From Kiritimatiellales bacterium (lineage in GTDB: Bacteria > Patescibacteriota > Gracilibacteria > Peribacterales > Peribacteraceae), in assembly GCA_021734665.1 (NCBI GenBank), contig JAIPIN010000006.1, positions 1 through 32,962 of the forward strand: a DNA stretch of 32,962 nt, read 5' to 3'. Below, piece by piece: positions 18,349 through 27,113 of this stretch. The notes under the pieces were generated by a model. It saw only the letters and a program-made list of their open reading frames with translations, was not told the origin of the DNA and made no database searches. Positions within the stretch are counted from its first letter, which is position 1. Every line of letters starts with the position of its first letter. Made by a program: the position numbers and the translations under genes.

Positions 18349-18377
18349 CCGCAGGTCGAAGACCTGCTCTGGTTTAT
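18349..18377. repeat. REP-like inverted repeat, right copy flanking RAYT
   Basis: CCGCAGGTCGAAGACCTGCTCTGGTTTAT, reverse complement of 17784-17812. Confidence 0.95.
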
Positions 18378-18455
18378 TTATTTAGGTACTCATCTCGGTG
18401 GGTGGCGGTCTGTAATACAATGTACTACAAAACACATACAATGTAATACATTCCC

Positions 18456-19004
18456 CTACTTCTCTTTACGCATCTCCTCCTGCCAAGTTTCAAATTGCCT
18501 TACAGCATGTCTATATTCCCTCGAGCTTTCACCCAGCATTTGCTTCAGATCCTCCACAACTTGTGTGAAGGTCATCCATATTGGGTGTGTATATTTAAGA
18601 TCTATTGGATCTAAAGCAATTTTTACACTTTCTAGGTTTACGATTTGTGACAGATGTTCTCTTATTGATGGGAAAAAACGTTGTATCACAATAGGAGGAA
18701 TCGCTCCTAAAGCATCTGAATAATCACTAAAATACAAGTGACTATTTCTTGTAATTGCACACCTTGCTCCACCTATAACAGCAGATATTTCACAATCAAA
18801 TGCCTCAGCTATATTTGCATGCCACATAACTGGTTTTGCGTAGAATGCATAGTGATCTTTGCCCTGAACTTGTGATTGCGCATCGTGCCTTCCAACTATA
18901 AATTTAATAAGTTCATCCTGTGGATCTGGAAGTTCTATTGTTCCTACACCAAACGTCACTTCATCTAGGTCTCTGCTGCCAAGTTCTGGAACTTCTGGTG
19001 ACAT
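18456..19004 (-). CDS. hypothetical protein
   Basis: 182-aa ORF, co-directional with 19013-19504. Confidence 0.65.
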   Translation of the reverse strand: MSPEVPELGSRDLDEVTFGVGTIELPDPQDELIKFIVGRHDAQSQVQGKDHYAFYAKPVMWHANIAEAFDCEISAVIGGARCAITRNSHLYFSDYSDALGAIPPIVIQRFFPSIREHLSQIVNLESVKIALDPIDLKYTHPIWMTFTQVVEDLKQMLGESSREYRHAVRQFETWQEEMRKEK

Positions 19005-19012
19005 GTGTAAAT

Positions 19013-19504
19013 TTATATCGCCCCCTCAAACACTGCCAGAGATGCACGAAATTCTGTGATGTCGTCTTCTGTATAATCGTCGTTACCTGTTACAAATTTA
19101 ATGAGGTCTCTGAAGAAGTCTCTTCGCATCACAATGTAATCTTGAACGTCTTTTGGAGTCAGTGTTGTATCACGGTTTAAAAGCTCGAGCTCTTTGCATG
19201 AGGCTTGTGCACAGCGCCCTTGCTGATCAATGCCAATCTCTGTGAATTCAATAATTTCATGAAGCACAGGATATTGTCGGACATTTTCACGCACATTTTC
19301 ACTAACGGCAAATACAGTTCCGTCTTCTGGGCTCTCCCCTGTTACACGTTGAACTGCAGTTGGCAGAGCCGGAGGGCACTTATCTGCGGGCAAAATATAG
19401 TAATCGAATGTTTCTCCACAGTAGGCTACGCTTTCTTTTTTATGTCCCTGTACACGATGCCACTGGTCATTCGATGCGATTTCTGATTTAGAGTAAGTTT
19501 TCAT
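19013..19504 (-). CDS. hypothetical protein
   Basis: 163-aa ORF, 8-nt gap to the downstream ORF. Confidence 0.65.
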   Translation of the reverse strand: MKTYSKSEIASNDQWHRVQGHKKESVAYCGETFDYYILPADKCPPALPTAVQRVTGESPEDGTVFAVSENVRENVRQYPVLHEIIEFTEIGIDQQGRCAQASCKELELLNRDTTLTPKDVQDYIVMRRDFFRDLIKFVTGNDDYTEDDITEFRASLAVFEGAI

Positions 19505-19563
19505 AAGGTAGCATTATTTAATGCCTTTATATTTATGTCAATACACATGTATAATTTTATGCT

Positions 19564-20448
19564 ATGCCAACCCGCCGTGAATTCATGCAGACATGCGCTC
19601 CCGCCATTTTAGGAGGTAGGCTTCCGTGCGGTAGACAAAGACAAAGGGGCTCAGAAGTTAATACAAGGTTGCAGAATATGGCCTCCTCTTTAATCCATTA
19701 CCCGGATATCAAAAAGCTCAAGTTGTCTTTAGTAGATGGCGTAGATAAAGGGTTGGTGCACTGGGAGCAGCTTCATTTTATGCATGATTCTAAGCCAAAG
19801 GTGCTGCAACAAATTGAGCAATGCCAGAAAGAGCTATTGCGTACATTGAGTCGTGCTATGCGTGATCCGACTATTGGTCTTACACGTTTGCATACAGAGG
19901 GGTACACGAGTCAATACTTGGAAAAAGAAATTGATTACCGTATGGAGTCGGTACGCGATGCGGTACGTGCGCAATTGCAAACACGATTGAATTACATGCG
20001 TTCTGGCTCTTTGCCTGCCCCTGTTGCTAATGCAGAAGTAGAACAACATATGAATAATCTAAAAATGCTGTCTACGCCGCATGTGCACTCTATTACATAT
20101 TGGGATGACGGTGATAAAACCAAGAGAATGAATGTCTCTGCACTTGGGCATCAGGGTGCAGCTCTAATATTGCATCACTTGAATGGACTAGAATTGGATG
20201 CAGCGGAAGACAATAATATTTTCATACAATCAGATCCGGAACGTATGCGTTATTATTCAAAACAAAAGCGGGATTACTTAATGCTTACAGCGCGCGATGA
20301 GCATGTGGTACAGATAGCAGAAGGAGCAATCGCTGATATTTTGCATGTTATTTTTGGCTGTGATCACGACTTTACTGACTATGCCAGAAAGCGGGGCGTA
20401 TCAGTATTAGAAGTAATTCCGCGGGAGGTTGCGAATTATGAAAAATAA
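19564..20448 (+). CDS. hypothetical protein with TAT-like N-terminus
   Basis: 294-aa ORF beginning MPTRREFMQTCAPAILGG. Confidence 0.65.
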   Translation: MPTRREFMQTCAPAILGGRLPCGRQRQRGSEVNTRLQNMASSLIHYPDIKKLKLSLVDGVDKGLVHWEQLHFMHDSKPKVLQQIEQCQKELLRTLSRAMRDPTIGLTRLHTEGYTSQYLEKEIDYRMESVRDAVRAQLQTRLNYMRSGSLPAPVANAEVEQHMNNLKMLSTPHVHSITYWDDGDKTKRMNVSALGHQGAALILHHLNGLELDAAEDNNIFIQSDPERMRYYSKQKRDYLMLTARDEHVVQIAEGAIADILHVIFGCDHDFTDYARKRGVSVLEVIPREVANYEK

Positions 20449-20579
20449 CGAATAAATCGCTTGAGAATGGTGAATATATGGTTAGAGTGGGCGCAATCGA
20501 TCTTTTACCCACCACCCGAGGAACGGAAGCAATAGTCGTAGCTGCTTTGTTCTTGTGTAGATCAGAGTAGCTTTAACCA

Positions 20580-20832
20580 CATCATGTACCTTTTGCGACC
20601 CCTGAAAGGGGTACAAAATTATGAACAGGAGATGGCTCCTCTAGAGTGTGTTGACGTTTTTTCAAGCACCATTCCTATGGCGCTCATGTTTCCATTGTTG
20701 CATTCTCCGGATCGGACCGACCATGTTTACATGGGTCACCCCGTGAAACGAGGATCACAATTAGGATTCAAAAGATCGAGTAACCCCCGCTCCAGATTCA
20801 ATTCTGGATTCAGCGGGGGCCTTTTAGCTAAT
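20580..20832 (+). ncRNA. candidate structured RNA ending in a Rho-independent terminator
   Basis: cccctgaaagggg inside gtacc/ggtac, ccatgt-tt-acatgg, and terminator cccccgct-ccagattcaattctgg-attc-agcgggggcctttt; no convincing CDS. Confidence 0.5.
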
Positions 20833-20959
20833 TTTGTATATATTTATCTTGAGAAAGTTAAATAGATGTCTAGAGTGAATGTAGTGATCTTTCGTAAGCT
20901 GCGCTGAATTTGCGTGAACGCAGTATAGTTATTAATTTAGCTATGTTGCACACACAGTT

Positions 20960-21170
20960 TAGTGTGGCTTGTACCATCCCATTCCAACTGCTCGGCCGAA
21001 AGGTAGACACATGATGGAGATTCGTTTCGCCTAGAGCTGTTCTCTAAAAGATGCGCAGGAGTAGGTGCCCTGCTCAAGAAGTTCCAATCCCATAGGATTG
21101 GAAGATTGATCACCGCCCCCAACCAGCAGTCTGTCTTACACAGACACAAGCTGGTCTGGGGGCTTTTTAA
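20960..21170 (+). ncRNA. candidate structured RNA ending in a Rho-independent terminator
   Basis: ttccaatcc-cat-aggattggaa hairpin and gcccccaaccag...ctggtctgggggcttttt terminator with inner gtctgt/acagac. Confidence 0.5.
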
Positions 21171-21172
21171 TA

Positions 21173-21925
21173 TTACTTCTTCACAAATCCTTCAAGCCCT
21201 TCCATTGCCTTAAGAGCCTCGATAGGCACCATCCAAATTGTTGTATTGGATTGATCGGAACTGAGGTCATTAATGCTTTGGAGCGTACGCAAATGAAGTG
21301 CGCCTGGTTGAGTTTTAAGTGTCTCTGCTGCTTTGGCCATATTAGCAGCAGCAGCTACCTCGCCTTCGGAATTAATAATAACTGCCTGCTTCTCGCGCTG
21401 TGCTTCTGCAACTTTAGCAATAGTCCTCTTGAGTGAATCAGGGAGCACAATGTCTTTGAGTTCTACAGCTTGTACATCAATCCCCCATGCATCTGATGCC
21501 GCATCTACTGTTGTCTTGATGCCTTCAGAAATCTCCTTCTTATTCTGCAACAGCTCATCTAAAGTTACTTCTCCAACCGAATTGCGCATCGTAGTTTGTG
21601 CAAGCTGTGATACCGCGTGATAAAAGTTCTCTACTTCGATCACTGCCTTCCTAGCATCCAGTACTTTGTAATAAATAACGGCATTAATTCTAATTGGGAT
21701 GTTATCTTTTGTGATTGCCTCTTGATCTGGAACATCTACAGCCTTCACACGGATATCCACTTTGATCAGTCTCTGGAATATAGGCACGATAATTTTCCAT
21801 CCAGGATTCCACGTTCCTTGGAACTTTCCCATTGTGAGTATAACTCCCCTTTCGTACTGATTAATTTGTCGTATGAATGAGAGGATTAGAATAATGGCCG
21901 GTGGGATAGCGTAGAACCAGAACAT
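21173..21925 (-). CDS. SPFH/Band 7 (stomatin/slipin) family protein
   Basis: QINQYERGVILTMGKFQGTWNPGWKIIVPIFQRLIKVDIR, WGIDVQAVELKDIVLPDSLKRTIAKVAEAQREKQAVI. Confidence 0.95.
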   Translation of the reverse strand: MFWFYAIPPAIILILSFIRQINQYERGVILTMGKFQGTWNPGWKIIVPIFQRLIKVDIRVKAVDVPDQEAITKDNIPIRINAVIYYKVLDARKAVIEVENFYHAVSQLAQTTMRNSVGEVTLDELLQNKKEISEGIKTTVDAASDAWGIDVQAVELKDIVLPDSLKRTIAKVAEAQREKQAVIINSEGEVAAAANMAKAAETLKTQPGALHLRTLQSINDLSSDQSNTTIWMVPIEALKAMEGLEGFVKK

Positions 21926-21992
21926 AGCTAGGAGGGGGAATTAGTAGTCTGATTTTAGTACTACGGAGTGTGAAACACTAGCATAAGCTAAT

Positions 21993-22084
21993 GTCATCCT
22001 GAGTGCGTCGCCGGTCGCACTTCGATACGCTCCGGCAAGCCGGAGCTACTCAGCATGACACGGCGGCGTGTATCGAAGGGTGAC
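21993..22084. repeat. interleaved-complementarity element, copy 2
   Basis: Same framework as 15288-15382; apical hairpin ctccggc-aa-gccggag. Confidence 0.9.
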
Positions 22085-22167
22085 TGACATAGTAGTTTAT
22101 CTTTTCACCCAATCTTCCATCAATCGCAAGGGCAAATGTCACCAACATACGAGTATAATTCCGCGTT

Positions 22168-22548
22168 ATGGAACTACACACATTTGCTTACACCATCGGC
22201 GTACTCGAACTAATTATTTTTATTCCTGTTTTGGTATCTGGATCTAAGGCCGTTGCTTGGATGCAGACGTTCTCGAACAACGATATAGCTATGCGCAGTA
22301 TGGGATGTGTTTTAACAATTCTAGGCGCGCTAGTACTCGTTGGTGATTGGTCCATTGGAACAGATCCCGCTGGGCTTATTCGTTTGGTAGCATGGGCATG
22401 TGTAATCAAAGGGTTGTTTGCTAGCTGGAAGCCAAGTGTTCTAAGCAGGAACATGAAGCTCATGTCTAATGCTGGCATGCGTCCTGTAATTGGTGTTGTA
22501 GGTATTGCTATAGGAGCGGCGCTTATCTACGGAGCTGGATTGGTTTAG
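22168..22548 (+). CDS. hypothetical membrane protein
   Basis: 126-aa ORF, hydrophobic. Confidence 0.65.
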   Translation: MELHTFAYTIGVLELIIFIPVLVSGSKAVAWMQTFSNNDIAMRSMGCVLTILGALVLVGDWSIGTDPAGLIRLVAWACVIKGLFASWKPSVLSRNMKLMSNAGMRPVIGVVGIAIGAALIYGAGLV

Positions 22549-22665
22549 AAGATTGCTAAATACCTACGTAGGTTAACGCCTGCGTAGGTTTAGCGTGTTA
22601 TCGCGGCGTAGGATAACTGGAGAAAAAGGCCGTTTTACGCTATAATAGAGTTGATACAAACATAT

Positions 22666-23031
22666 ATGGAAACAACAACACAAATCATTAATCTCCTAAT
22701 CATTAACCTTGAGTTTGTGAGTGATGCCATAGCATCAACTCTTGGATACATTGGAGTAGCAATTATTATTTATGGAGCACTAAAAGGATTTTTTCATTTC
22801 CTATATTCAGCTATTACTCGTGTAGGACATATACCGCATATTCGTATAGAGTTTGCAAAACATTTGTCACTTGGACTTGAGTTTCTTGTTGGAAAAGACA
22901 TCATTGGAACTATTGTTAATCCGTCTTGGGACGAGCTGGGTAAATTGGGAACGATTATTGTACTTAGAACAGTTGTTGCACTCTTCCTAGATTATGAATT
23001 AGAAAAGATGGAAAAGAATTTACAAAAATAA
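22666..23031 (+). CDS. DUF1622 family membrane protein
   Basis: IRIEFAKHLSLGLEFLVGKDIIGTIVNPSWDELGKLGTIIVLRTVVALFLDYELE. Confidence 0.85.
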   Translation: METTTQIINLLIINLEFVSDAIASTLGYIGVAIIIYGALKGFFHFLYSAITRVGHIPHIRIEFAKHLSLGLEFLVGKDIIGTIVNPSWDELGKLGTIIVLRTVVALFLDYELEKMEKNLQK

Positions 23032-23153
23032 GGAATCCCCTTTTTGGTTTTGTTAAGCGAAATAATTTTTTTGTAACAACACTACACAATGCAGTGTAAC
23101 TTTTCGCACGTTCTTATAGTTGAAATCTTGGTGTACGTCTGTACACTGCAAAT

Positions 23154-23390
23154 ATGCAAACAGAGATGATTATTCCTCGGCTTGAGTCTCCTTCCAGAGT
23201 GACAATTGATTGGTCCAAAGAGAAGGAATTAAAAGTTGATGTACTACTTGAGTGGTTGCGTTTGTATCCTAGAAAGCACGATATACATGTGTATTTGCCA
23301 TCTATGCGCAAAAGGTCTGATCATCCAAGGCTTCAAAATACGTTGCAGCAGTTGGGGTGCACTGTGACTGCGAGGATGTGCAGGGTATAA
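23154..23390 (+). CDS. small hypothetical protein
   Basis: 78-aa ORF in otherwise empty space. Confidence 0.4.
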   Translation: MQTEMIIPRLESPSRVTIDWSKEKELKVDVLLEWLRLYPRKHDIHVYLPSMRKRSDHPRLQNTLQQLGCTVTARMCRV

Positions 23391-23499
23391 GTGGTGTAAT
23401 GGTTTGACAGTAAAGTAAAGCTGAGTAGACTTTTGCTATCTTGTTCATTTCTATTATAAGTTCATAAACGTGACAGTGTTTTTTTGCTTTCAAACTAAC

Positions 23500-23790
23500 C
23501 TCTTGTAAAAAGGAGTCGCCAATCGAAAAGCGAATTCATTGTTTTGTCTTTAGCAGACTGAGCACTAGGAACAGGACCTAGGCTTTGCTCGGCCTCGTGA
23601 GCAACTAGAAGGCTTTCTTGGGGTAACGGACGCGTTATGTTCTGTAATTAGGCACTTAGGGTGCCCGAGTCTATCTCCAGTGCGGAAGGTCCAATGTGGA
23701 GATGAGACGCATAAATGAACAGTTCCGAGGGTCGGCTTCTAGAAACGCATTTGCGTTTCTTCAAGCCCTCCCTCGCTGTTTAATGTACAA
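23500..23790 (+). ncRNA. candidate structured RNA
   Basis: gagca-ctagg-aacagga-cctag-gctttgctc, ggcac-ttagg-gtgcc, gtct-atctcca...tggagat-gagac, and terminal cgaggg..ggctt..gaaacgca-ttt-gcgtttc..aagcc..ccctcg. Confidence 0.5.
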
Positions 23791-23797
23791 TCAATTC

Positions 23798-24295
23798 ATG
23801 AAACGATTGATGTTTATTTGTGGCGCATTACTTATAAGTGGATGTTCTCCTAAGAATGAATCCCCTCCTCTGCAGGCGAGTTATATAATTCCTTTGTATT
23901 CGCATGCTGTTTGGTCGCAGCCTTTAGAATCTGAACGTACATTTGAATGGGAAGGAGAACTTACCACAGTTCAAGGGCGTGAGGTCACTGGTACGTATGA
24001 AGAAGGTGTTCAGAACTCACTGCAGTACAGTGATATGGAGTTTGCAGATGAAGATTTTTGGAAGTATTACTTAGGAGAAGATACGCTCAAGCTAAGTGGC
24101 TTTGATACGATATTTATAGAGGAAGAAGATTACGATCGGCAGTTTGTTGGCCTGCGTGACGAAGCAGGGCATGTGCTTCTTCTTTCTAACATTATTGATT
24201 TTGATGTAAATATTGCATTCGCTCCAGAGTGCCCGTGCACATACACGTTTACGATATTTACTAATGATGAAAGAGTGGTACTTGAGAGTGAATAG
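23798..24295 (+). CDS. predicted lipoprotein, otherwise hypothetical
   Basis: MKRLMFICGALLISGCSPK lipobox; preferred over the upstream start, which lies in the structured region. Confidence 0.7.
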   Translation: MKRLMFICGALLISGCSPKNESPPLQASYIIPLYSHAVWSQPLESERTFEWEGELTTVQGREVTGTYEEGVQNSLQYSDMEFADEDFWKYYLGEDTLKLSGFDTIFIEEEDYDRQFVGLRDEAGHVLLLSNIIDFDVNIAFAPECPCTYTFTIFTNDERVVLESE

Positions 24296-24358
24296 TTAAG
24301 ACGATATATAGAATGGATAGATTTGCATTCAACGAAAAGGAACTTACAATCAGACGCT

Positions 24359-24667
24359 ATGTTTGATTACTACGTCTACATCGTACGTTGTATAGATCAC
24401 AGCTATTACACAGGCATTACTAATGATTATGAACGAAGATTAACAGAGCATAATTTAGGACATGATTCTAAATCCTATACATACTCACGTAGGCCAGTAG
24501 AGCTATTATATGTTGCACAATTCAATGATGTTAATGATGCAATTGCATGGGAAAAGCGTGTCAAACGGTGGAGTAGAAAGAAGAAAGAAGCGTTAATTAA
24601 CAGGGATTATGATCAGTTGCCAAGGTTATCTAAGAAAATATTTAATAAGCACAACTTGTCATCCTGA
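24359..24667 (+). CDS. GIY-YIG nuclease family protein
   Basis: MFDYYVYIVRCIDHSYYTGITNDYERRLTEHN...WEKRVKRWSRKKKEALI. Confidence 0.93.
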   Translation: MFDYYVYIVRCIDHSYYTGITNDYERRLTEHNLGHDSKSYTYSRRPVELLYVAQFNDVNDAIAWEKRVKRWSRKKKEALINRDYDQLPRLSKKIFNKHNLSS

Positions 24668-24752
24668 GTGCCCCGCCGGTCGCGCTTCGATACGCCCTTC
24701 GCTTCACTCAGGGCTACTCAGCATGACACGGCGGGGTGTATCGAAGGGTGAC
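24658..24752. repeat. interleaved-complementarity element, copy 3
   Basis: gtcatcctgagtgccccgccg...acggcggggtgtatcgaagggtgac; overlaps the stop codon of the GIY-YIG gene. Confidence 0.9.
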
Positions 24753-24787
24753 ACCAAGTAATAACTTACTCACAATGACAATTGTTA

Positions 24788-25933
24788 CTACATCATTATC
24801 CTCAAAAACTTCCTCTTCCCTACCTTACAAATCCCCTCTTCTGCTTTTGCATCGATGGATTTAACAGGTTTGTCGTTCAATTTAACTCCTCCTTGTTCAA
24901 TTACTCTCCTAGCATCAGATTTGGAAGCAACCAGCTTATTATCAACAATCACATCAATTAATGGTGTTCCTTTTTTCACTTTTACTTCAGGAATATCATC
25001 GGGTAGTTCTTTGCCTTTAAATACTTTATCAAATGCTTCTGCCGCTTGTTGGGCTTTCTTCTCTCCGTGATAGAGAGTAGTAATCTCCAGAGCTAGGCGT
25101 GCTTTAGCGGTGCGCGGATCACCTTTAACAATCTTTTTAACTTCATTCAAAGATACATCGGTACAACATTCAAAATACTTCTCCATTAGGTCATCATTAA
25201 CGGACATTACTTTGCCGTACATATCGTTTGGTTCATCATCTATGTAAATACAGTTGCCGTATGTTTTACTCATTTTGCGACCGTCTGTTCCTTCTAAAAG
25301 TTTGGTAGTTAGAACGAACTTCTCGCGTTTTCCGAGTGCTTTCTGAAGTGTTTTACCACATAGCATATTAAATAGCTGATCGTTGCCTCCCATTTCGCAA
25401 TCTACATCTAGTATTACAGAATCGTATCCGACCATAAGTGGATACAGGAATTCGTGTAGGCCAATTGGGCTCTCTTTTTTGATGCGTTCTTTGAACATAT
25501 CTCGCTGAATCATTTGCTGCACAGTAAAGTTGCTGGCTAGTTTTACTATTTCATCAAACTTAAGTTTCTCTAGCCACTTGTGGTTGTATACGACCTTAAC
25601 CTTTTTGAAATCTAAAATCTTTGCCGCCTGCTTTTTGTAGGATTTAAAGTTTTTTTCTACTTGTTTCTTGGTCAAAGGCTCTCGCATTGCATCTTGTCCT
25701 GATGGGTCCCCTATCATCGCTGTGAAGCTACCAATTAAGAAAATTACTTCGTGCCCAGCATCTGCAAAAGCTTTGAATTTTCTGAGTGGTACAGAATGTC
25801 CCAAATGGATCTTGGATCCTGTGGGATCTATTCCCCAGTAGATACGGATAGGTTTTTTGGCTTTCAGCTTCTTTTCTGCCAAAGCCTTAGGGACTACTTC
25901 TTCTACTGCGCGAGTTAGGAGATCATTATTCAT
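24788..25933 (-). CDS. tyrS: tyrosyl-tRNA synthetase
   Basis: YWGIDPTGSKIHLGHSVPLRKF, KMSKTYGN, C-terminal S4-like domain. Confidence 0.94.
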   Translation of the reverse strand: MNNDLLTRAVEEVVPKALAEKKLKAKKPIRIYWGIDPTGSKIHLGHSVPLRKFKAFADAGHEVIFLIGSFTAMIGDPSGQDAMREPLTKKQVEKNFKSYKKQAAKILDFKKVKVVYNHKWLEKLKFDEIVKLASNFTVQQMIQRDMFKERIKKESPIGLHEFLYPLMVGYDSVILDVDCEMGGNDQLFNMLCGKTLQKALGKREKFVLTTKLLEGTDGRKMSKTYGNCIYIDDEPNDMYGKVMSVNDDLMEKYFECCTDVSLNEVKKIVKGDPRTAKARLALEITTLYHGEKKAQQAAEAFDKVFKGKELPDDIPEVKVKKGTPLIDVIVDNKLVASKSDARRVIEQGGVKLNDKPVKSIDAKAEEGICKVGKRKFLRIMM

Positions 25934-25981
25934 GGCTCAAAGGATAGCACAAATGATTCGAAAGAGGCACAATGAGGAGGT

Positions 25982-26917
25982 ATGGCTGAATATGAATCTT
26001 CATCTACAGGCCGATTAGATTTATTCCTTTCTGGGCAAAATGGCATCTTGAGCCGAGCAAAGGCGCAAAAAATCATAAAAGATGGACATGTTCAGGTTAA
26101 TGGAAAGGTAATAACCAAGGTGGCATTTATACTAAAAGAAGGAGATAAAATCTTTGTTGTAGATATTGGTGAAAGTGGCAAAAGGGATGGTGGTTTGGAA
26201 CCTACAGATCTAGGTTTAGAAATATTGTACGAAGACGAAGCCTGCATGGTTATCAATAAGCCAGCGGGCTTTGCAGTGCACCCTGCAAGTTCTATGGAAA
26301 AGGGAGAAAAAACTATATTGCATGGTATTGCATTTATATTTGGTGAACTTGATATTCGATTTTCTCCGGATGCTGTTTTGGTGCATAGGTTAGATAAAGA
26401 GACAACTGGATGTTTGTTGATTGCAAAAACTACTCAGGCACATGCTGCATTACAAAAACAATTCGAAGAACGTACTGTATCCAAAAAGTATCTAGCTCTT
26501 GTTGCAGGAGCGCCTCAGCCTGCCAATGCAACTATAGATGCTCCAATTGGTAGAAATTTGATGCAACGTACAATGATGTCTATTTTTAAGACCAGTAAAA
26601 GCCGTGACGCAAAAACAACTTATAGAACCATTAAAGCTAATGAGGATTCGGCTTTGATTGAATGTGATTTGCATACAGGAAGAACTCATCAAGTGCGTGT
26701 GCATTTAAGTTCTATTGGTCACCCTATTCTTGGGGATCCTAAATACAAATCCCCTCTTAGTGTAGAGGTTACAGAAGAATATGAGATAGAAGGACTTTGT
26801 TTGCATGCTTGGAAACTCTCTTTTGTTACTCCTGATTTGAATATTAAAGTAAGTACAGAGGCATCGCTTCCCCCCTTGCTTATAAAGGCATTGGAGAGAG
26901 TTGGAATAGATTTATAA
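25982..26917 (+). CDS. RluA/RluD-family 23S rRNA pseudouridine synthase
   Basis: N-terminal S4 domain; VHRLDKETTGCLLIAKT, LHTGRTHQVRVHLSSIGHPILGDPKY. Confidence 0.94.
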   Translation: MAEYESSSTGRLDLFLSGQNGILSRAKAQKIIKDGHVQVNGKVITKVAFILKEGDKIFVVDIGESGKRDGGLEPTDLGLEILYEDEACMVINKPAGFAVHPASSMEKGEKTILHGIAFIFGELDIRFSPDAVLVHRLDKETTGCLLIAKTTQAHAALQKQFEERTVSKKYLALVAGAPQPANATIDAPIGRNLMQRTMMSIFKTSKSRDAKTTYRTIKANEDSALIECDLHTGRTHQVRVHLSSIGHPILGDPKYKSPLSVEVTEEYEIEGLCLHAWKLSFVTPDLNIKVSTEASLPPLLIKALERVGIDL

Positions 26918-26923
26918 CTCGGT

Positions 26924-27027
26924 GTCATCCTTCGATACACCACAGTGTCACACTGAGTGCACTGAGCACGAGCGTAGCGAGTGGTTCAGTGCGTATCGAA
27001 GTGCGACACGGTGGCACTCAGGATGAC
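26924..27027. repeat. interleaved-complementarity element, copy 4 (opposite orientation)
   Basis: Reverse complement reads gtcatcctgagtgccaccgtgtcgcacttcgatacgc...tgacactgtggtgtatcgaaggatgac. Confidence 0.85.
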
Positions 27028-27113
27028 ATGTAGGAGTTGTTATTTATTTAATGAAGATTCAATTGGCAGTTAGCATGTTAGCTAATTAGCTAACTGCTAA
27101 TAGGCTAATTGCT

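Noticed and set aside
17784-18377. CRISPR array near the RAYT gene
   Set aside because: The repeats are inverted and flank a transposase; no regular direct repeats with spacers.
20584-20865. 93-aa ORF (MYLLRPLKGVQNYEQ...)
   Set aside because: Runs through the predicted terminator and hairpins of the RNA candidate.
23500-23790. RNase P RNA
   Set aside because: A cataaatga-like stretch is suggestive, but the conserved GAGGAAAGTCC and ACAGNRA elements are absent.
23696-23797. N-terminal extension of the lipoprotein ORF
   Set aside because: Overlaps the compound hairpin; an excellent lipobox signal starts at 23798.
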